From Sutcliffiella sp. FSL R7-0096 (GTDB lineage: Bacteria > Bacillota > Bacilli > Bacillales > Bacillaceae_I), in contig NZ_CP152003.1 in assembly GCF_038595065.1 (NCBI RefSeq), positions 2,026,001 through 2,090,000 of the forward strand: a DNA stretch of 64,000 nucleotides, given 5' to 3'. The notes beneath the pieces were generated by a model, which worked only from the letters and a program-made list of their open reading frames with translations, did no database searches and was not told the origin of the DNA. Of this stretch, positions 59,671 through 64,000 are shown piece by piece; the first letter of the stretch is position 1; every line of letters starts with the position of its first letter. A program made the position numbers and the translations under genes.

Positions 59671-60033
59671 ATGTCCATTGAACTAAAAACATCTTATGGT
59701 CAAATAGATATTTCTAACGATGTAGTTGCTACCATCGCTGGTGGAGCTGCAATAGATTGTTATGGAATTGTAGGTATGGCTTCTAAAAGCCAATTGAAAG
59801 ATGGGTTATCCGAGATACTTAGAAAAGAGAATTTCACAAAAGGCGTCATCGTGCGCCAAGAAGAAGATCAGCTACATATTGATATGTACATCATCGTAAG
59901 CTATGGAACAAAGATTTCCGAAGTGGCTCATAATGTACAAACGAAAGTAAAATATACCCTGAATCAAATGCTCGGTCTTTCCGTTGATTCATTAAATATT
60001 TTTGTACAGGGAGTTCGAGTTACGAACCCGTAA
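59671..60033 (+). CDS. yloU: Asp23/Gls24 family envelope stress protein YloU
   Basis: 120-aa DUF322 protein; function unknown in Bacillus. From ATG 59671 behind AAGGGGG. Nearly the same sequence as B. subtilis YloU: SIELKTSYGQIDISNDVVATIAGGAAIDCYGIVGMASK, then DMYIIVSYGTKISEVAHNVQ and LNIFVQGVRVTNP. Followed after 16 bp by yloV; the pair is conserved. Confidence 0.94.
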   Translation: MSIELKTSYGQIDISNDVVATIAGGAAIDCYGIVGMASKSQLKDGLSEILRKENFTKGVIVRQEEDQLHIDMYIIVSYGTKISEVAHNVQTKVKYTLNQMLGLSVDSLNIFVQGVRVTNP

Positions 60034-60049
60034 TAAGGAGGAAATATTA

Positions 60050-61726
60050 GTGTCAGTAAAAGTTCTAAATGGGAAACGTTTTGCACAAATGGTCATCCAA
60101 GGTGCAAATCATTTATCAAACAACGCCAAAACAGTGGATGCGTTGAACGTTTTTCCGGTTCCGGATGGAGATACGGGAACAAATATGAATCTTTCCATTA
60201 CTTCAGGAGCTAAAGAGGTAAAAGCCAATGTTTCTGAGCATATCGGAAAGGTTGGTTCTGCTCTGGCTAAAGGCCTACTTATGGGGGCAAGAGGTAACTC
60301 AGGGGTTATTCTTTCTCAATTATTCCGTGGATTCTCAAAGCATATCGAAGCAAAAGAAACCATTACAAGTAAAGACTTTGCACAAGCATTGGAAGCAGGT
60401 GTCCAGACAGCATATAAGGCTGTCATGAAGCCTGTGGAAGGAACGATTTTGACGGTGGCAAAAGATGCAGCCAAAAAAGCGGTCGCTGTCGCAAAAAATG
60501 AAGAAGACATCATTGTATTGATGGAAGAAACGTTAAAAGAAGCGAATGCTTCCCTTAAACGCACACCGGACCTTCTTCCTGTTCTGAAAGAAGTAGGAGT
60601 AGTGGATAGTGGTGGACAAGGACTGGTTTATGTCTATGAGGGATTCTTGGCAGAGCTGAAAGGCCAAAGAATAGAGGATATCGTACCAACTACGACCATG
60701 AACGAGCTTGTTAATGCAGAACACCATAAGAGTGTCCATTCCGCCATCAATACGGAAGATATCGAATTCGGCTATTGTACAGAGTTCATGGTCAAGTTTG
60801 AAGAGGACAAAGTGAGGGATAATCCTTTCACAGAGGAGAACTTCCGTAACGACTTATCTCAATATGGGGATTCCCTTTTAGTTATAGCCGATGAAGAAAT
60901 AGTTAAAGTACACATTCATGCTGAACAACCTGGTGATGTTTTGACTTATGGTCAAAAATACGGAAGCCTGATCAACATGAAGATTGAAAATATGAGAGAG
61001 CAGCATAGCAACCTACTTTTTGAAGAGGACGCTTATCCTGCCCCAAAACCAGAAGTAAACAAAAAGCGTGAGAAATTTGGAATCATCACTGTTGCAATGG
61101 GTGAAGGTATTGCCGAGCTATTCAAGAGCATCGGTGCGAAGGCTGTCATTGAAGGCGGCCAGACGATGAACCCGAGCACAGAGGATATCCTAAAAGCAAT
61201 CGATGAAGTGAATGCTGATAACGTGATCATCCTACCAAATAACAGCAACATCATCATGGCTGCAAAACAGGCTGCAGAAGTTGCTGAGCAAAATGTGGCA
61301 GTTGTGGAAAGCAAAACAGTTCCACAAGGGATGGCGGCTATTCTAGCATTCAATCCTACGGGAGATCTTGCTGACAATGAAGCAACAATGAAGGAAGCTT
61401 TGGGTTCAGTTAAAACTGGTCAAATCACCTTTGCTGTCAGAGATACGAACATTGATGGCGTGGAAATCCAAAAAGATGACTTCATGGGAATTGCGGACGG
61501 CAAAATTGTCCTGACGAATAAGGACAAAAAAGCGGCAGCAAAAGAACTTCTTTCTACCATGATGGATGATGATGCAGAAATCCTCACTGTTATCTACGGG
61601 GAAGATGTGTCTGAAGAAGATGTGGAAGAGCTTGTGAGCGAGCTTGAAGAAACTTATCCAGATGCCGAAGTGGAAGTTCATAATGGCAAACAACCACTAT
61701 ATTCCTTTATCTTTTCGATAGAGTAG
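60050..61726 (+). CDS. yloV: Fatty acid kinase catalytic subunit (FakA/YloV, DhaL domain)
   Basis: ATP-binding kinase that phosphorylates FakB-bound fatty acids, as shown for the Staphylococcus FakA family. 558 aa from GTG 60050 behind AAGGAGG; the longer frame from 60002 is within yloU. The N-terminal DhaL domain has NVFPVPDGDTGTNMNLS (about 30-46) with metal-binding Asp residues, and MGARGNSGVILSQLFRG. The middle and C-terminal domains (DUF1949/DAK1_2-like; CTEFMVKFEED, HIHAEQPGD) follow. The fakB partners are not in the window. Confidence 0.92.
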   Translation: MSVKVLNGKRFAQMVIQGANHLSNNAKTVDALNVFPVPDGDTGTNMNLSITSGAKEVKANVSEHIGKVGSALAKGLLMGARGNSGVILSQLFRGFSKHIEAKETITSKDFAQALEAGVQTAYKAVMKPVEGTILTVAKDAAKKAVAVAKNEEDIIVLMEETLKEANASLKRTPDLLPVLKEVGVVDSGGQGLVYVYEGFLAELKGQRIEDIVPTTTMNELVNAEHHKSVHSAINTEDIEFGYCTEFMVKFEEDKVRDNPFTEENFRNDLSQYGDSLLVIADEEIVKVHIHAEQPGDVLTYGQKYGSLINMKIENMREQHSNLLFEEDAYPAPKPEVNKKREKFGIITVAMGEGIAELFKSIGAKAVIEGGQTMNPSTEDILKAIDEVNADNVIILPNNSNIIMAAKQAAEVAEQNVAVVESKTVPQGMAAILAFNPTGDLADNEATMKEALGSVKTGQITFAVRDTNIDGVEIQKDDFMGIADGKIVLTNKDKKAAAKELLSTMMDDDAEILTVIYGEDVSEEDVEELVSELEETYPDAEVEVHNGKQPLYSFIFSIE

Positions 61727-61745
61727 GCTACTATAATATTTGAAA

Positions 61746-61780
61746 ACAAAAGAAGGGGTAATACCCTTCTTTTGTATGTG
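61746..61780 (+). terminator. Intrinsic terminator after yloV
   Basis: ACAAAAGAAGGG (61746-61757) and CCCTTCTTTTGT (61764-61775) are perfectly complementary around a 6-nt loop; the stem ends T-rich. Confidence 0.85.
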
Positions 61781-61838
61781 ATAAAAGAAATATGAGTAAT
61801 TAACGACGATAGAATTCAACAAAGGGGAGTGGGCAGAC

Positions 61839-62501
61839 ATGAAATATAGAAGTGTGTTTGATATAATTGGCCCAATCATGATAGGACCTTCAAGTTCCCA
61901 TACGGCAGGAGCCGCGCGTATAGGACGAGTTGCGAGAAGTCTGTTTGGAAGACAGCCTAAATGGGCAAACATCTCGTTTTACGGATCATTTGCAAAAACG
62001 TATAAAGGTCACGGTACAGATGTAGCGATTGTAGGTGGCTTACTAGACTTTGATACGTATGATGAGAGAATCAAGACTTCTCTTCAGCTAGCAGATTCTC
62101 TGGGGGTCAGCATTTCATTTCATGAAGAAGATGCTATAACCGATCATCCCAATACTGCCAAAGTCGTAATTGGTGATGAAGACGGAGAATTGGAGCTGGT
62201 AGGGATATCGATTGGTGGAGGAAAGATAGAGATAACCGAGTTGAACGGTTTTGCTTTAAAGCTATCTGGAAATCATCCGGCCATACTGGTGGTACATGAC
62301 GACCGCTATGGTGCCATTGCGGGAGTGGCAAATGTGTTAGCGAAATTTGCCATCAATATTGGCCATATGGAGGTTTCACGTAAGGAAAAAGGCAAAAAAG
62401 CCTTGATGACGATTGAAGTGGACCAGAATATTGATGATAAGGTAATCCAAGAATTATCTGCATTGCCTAATATCACACAAGTTACAAAAATTGTAGACTA
62501 G
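61839..62501 (+). CDS. sdaAB: L-serine dehydratase, beta chain
   Basis: Subunit of the iron-sulfur L-serine deaminase (serine to pyruvate and ammonia). 220 aa: the N-terminal SDH_beta domain with FDIIGPIMIGPSSSHTAGAARIGR and FYGSFAKTYKGHGTD, and a C-terminal ACT domain (about 145-220). ATG 61839 follows AAAGGGGAG. Its own terminator upstream separates it from yloV; sdaAA follows after 58 bp. Confidence 0.96.
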   Translation: MKYRSVFDIIGPIMIGPSSSHTAGAARIGRVARSLFGRQPKWANISFYGSFAKTYKGHGTDVAIVGGLLDFDTYDERIKTSLQLADSLGVSISFHEEDAITDHPNTAKVVIGDEDGELELVGISIGGGKIEITELNGFALKLSGNHPAILVVHDDRYGAIAGVANVLAKFAINIGHMEVSRKEKGKKALMTIEVDQNIDDKVIQELSALPNITQVTKIVD

Positions 62502-62559
62502 TTTTCGGAATAATAATGATAGCGCTTTCATTAGGGTGTAGCTCATAGGAGGGAAAACA

Positions 62560-63447
62560 ATGTTTCGTAATGTGGCAGAACTTATTGAAATTGCGGAGAG
62601 TACGAATAAGAAGATTTCCGAGATTATGATAGAACAGGAAATGGAGTTTACAGGCAAGAGCAGGGAAGCTATTTTTGCCCAGATGGATAAGAACCTGGAG
62701 ATCATGGAGCAAGCTGTGGAAAGAGGCCTTGAAGGAGTAAAATCCGTATCAGGTTTAACTGGTGGGGATGCGGTGCTCCTTCAGAAGTATATCGAAAAAG
62801 GTAACTTTCTTACAGGGAAGAACATTCTGGATGCTGTCAGCAAAGCGGTTGCCACTAATGAAGTGAATGCAGCCATGGGGACGATCTGTGCCACTCCGAC
62901 TGCCGGTTCTGCAGGAGTCGTTCCGGGGACACTGTTTGCTGTAAAGAATGTACTTAACCCTACAAGGGAAGAGATGATCAATTTTCTTTTCACATCAGGA
63001 GCTTTCGGGTTCGTTGTCGCAAATAATGCGTCCATCTCCGGAGCGGCAGGAGGTTGTCAGGCTGAGGTAGGTTCCGCTTCTGGAATGGCAGCAGCGGCAA
63101 TAGTTGAAATGGCAGGTGGTACACCTGATCAATGTGCACAGGCAATGGCCATCACCCTCAAAAACATGTTAGGATTAGTGTGTGACCCTGTGGCAGGTCT
63201 TGTGGAAGTTCCGTGTGTGAAACGTAACGCCATGGGAGCGGCAAATGCAATGGTTGCAGCAGATATGGCACTAGCCGGAATTACAAGCACGATTCCTTGT
63301 GATGAAGTAATTGACGCTATGTACAAGATCGGCCAGACTATGCCTACTGCACTAAAAGAAACTGCACAAGGAGGGTTGGCGGCAACACCAACTGGACGTG
63401 AGTTAGAAGCGAAAATATTTGGTGTTCCCTTACAAAAAGGTGACTAA
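62560..63447 (+). CDS. sdaAA: L-serine dehydratase, alpha chain
   Basis: Catalytic [4Fe-4S] subunit. 295 aa. Cysteine positions that hold the cluster appear in GAAGGCQAEVGSASGMAAA and LVCDPVAGLVEVPCVKRNAMGAANA; ATPTAGSAGVVPG and GALAT-like GGLAATPTGREL are also family motifs. ATG 62560 follows AGGAGGG. Overlaps recG by 8 bp. Confidence 0.97.
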   Translation: MFRNVAELIEIAESTNKKISEIMIEQEMEFTGKSREAIFAQMDKNLEIMEQAVERGLEGVKSVSGLTGGDAVLLQKYIEKGNFLTGKNILDAVSKAVATNEVNAAMGTICATPTAGSAGVVPGTLFAVKNVLNPTREEMINFLFTSGAFGFVVANNASISGAAGGCQAEVGSASGMAAAAIVEMAGGTPDQCAQAMAITLKNMLGLVCDPVAGLVEVPCVKRNAMGAANAMVAADMALAGITSTIPCDEVIDAMYKIGQTMPTALKETAQGGLAATPTGRELEAKIFGVPLQKGD

Positions 63448-64000
63448 TTTATCCGATATTACTGTAACAACCTTAAAAGGTATTGGGGAAGAAACCGCAA
63501 ATTCCCTGCATGCAATGGGGATATTTTCTGTGGAAGACCTGCTTATGCACTTTCCATACCGATATGAAGATTACCGCTTGAGAGACATATCAGAAGTCAA
63601 ACATGAAGAAAAGATAACAGTAGAAGGGAAGGTTCATGGCGAGCCTTCTCTTATGTATTTTGGAAAAAAGAAATCAAGGCTTACTTTCCGTTTTTTTGTG
63701 GGCCGATTTCTAGTCAAGGCTGTCTGCTTCAATCGTCCCTATTATAAAAATAAACTTTCCATCAATGACACAATCACTATAACGGGAAAATGGGATCAAC
63801 ATCGTCAAACCATCACTGTGATGGAGATCCATTTCGGACCTTTTTTGAAAGAAAGTGAAGTGGAGCCTGTCTATTCGGTAAAGGGCAATATCACGGTCAA
63901 GCAAATGCGCAAATTTATCGCAAATGCACTTAATGCCTATGGTGACCAGCTTGATAGTTCCCTTCCGCATTCCTTGCTTCAAAAATATAAGCTTCCCTCG
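63440..64000 (+). CDS. recG: ATP-dependent DNA helicase RecG, 3' partial
   Basis: Branch-migration helicase for recombination and fork repair. 187 residues seen; the frame runs off the window. Only the N-terminal wedge (OB-fold) domain is visible: LKGIGEETANSLHAMGIFSVEDLLMHFPYRYEDYRLRDI, KITVEGKVHGEPSL, RLTFRF and AVCFNRPYYKNKLSINDTITITGKWDQHRQTITV. GTG 63440 overlaps the sdaAA end and has only AAAAAGG touching it, so the start is uncertain. Position after sdaAA is the conserved one. Confidence 0.93.
   Translation, partial: MTNLSDITVTTLKGIGEETANSLHAMGIFSVEDLLMHFPYRYEDYRLRDISEVKHEEKITVEGKVHGEPSLMYFGKKKSRLTFRFFVGRFLVKAVCFNRPYYKNKLSINDTITITGKWDQHRQTITVMEIHFGPFLKESEVEPVYSVKGNITVKQMRKFIANALNAYGDQLDSSLPHSLLQKYKLPS

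Overview
The window is a chromosomal segment of a low-GC, endospore-forming Firmicute of the family Bacillaceae. It carries spoVE, spoIIGA-sigE-sigG, spoVM and ylmC, and its gene order follows the Bacillus subtilis murD-to-recG region closely. The genus cannot be fixed from the sequence alone. Nearly all long genes are recognisable housekeeping genes on the plus strand. I see no prophage, CRISPR array, rRNA or tRNA gene.

Layout. (1) 1-9316: the end of the division and cell-wall (dcw) cluster: murD (5' truncated by the window edge), spoVE, murB, divIB, ylxW, ylxX, sbp, ftsA, ftsZ. murG, which lies between spoVE and murB in B. subtilis, is not there; a terminator and about 410 bp of AT-rich DNA occupy the place. 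(2) 9317-12744: the sporulation block spoIIGA-sigE and sigG, with a spoIIG-like long-spacer promoter and a SigF-type promoter for sigG. (3) 12960-17022: ylmC, ylmD, ylmE, sepF, ylmG, ylmH, divIVA. (4) 17027-20588: an isoleucine T-box and ileS. (5) 21438-22816: lspA and an RluD-type pseudouridine synthase. (6) 22813-34715: the pyrimidine operon pyrR-pyrP-pyrB-pyrC-pyrAA-pyrAB-pyrK-pyrD-pyrF-pyrE with three PyrR-type attenuators. (7) 34716-38750: an accessory stretch holding a triplicated 228-bp repeat, a NERD/zinc-ribbon protein, a SurA_N-type lipoprotein, and an ECF sigma factor with its membrane anti-sigma candidate. (8) 38756-64000: rqcH, Ca2+-ATPase, yloC, remA, gmk, rpoZ, coaBC, priA, def, fmt, rsmB, rlmN, prpC, prkC, rsgA, rpe, a small unknown gene, thiN, spoVM, rpmB, yloU, fakA-type yloV, sdaAB, sdaAA and the start of recG.

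How the genes work together. The first block builds the peptidoglycan precursor and the Z-ring; sepF, ylmG and divIVA add division-site functions. SpoIIGA processes pro-SigE, and SigG then acts in the forespore. The pyr operon makes UMP de novo and is tuned by PyrR at three leaders. The rqcH-to-recG block mixes nucleotide metabolism, translation (def, fmt, rsmB, rlmN, rsgA), the PrkC/PrpC kinase-phosphatase pair and fatty-acid/serine metabolism.

The least explained material is intergenic. Three unrelated short-motif arrays (9606-9716, 34858-35431, 58831-58963) share a 21-bp period, exact in the first two. There is an 11-unit 52-bp minisatellite built from alternating dimers (20691-21274). At least seven copies or fragments of a dispersed non-coding repeat are present, one inside the ftsA-ftsZ operon and several between the T-box and ileS. 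Several of these repeats sit where B. subtilis has other genes (bpr, ylyA, the cys operon).
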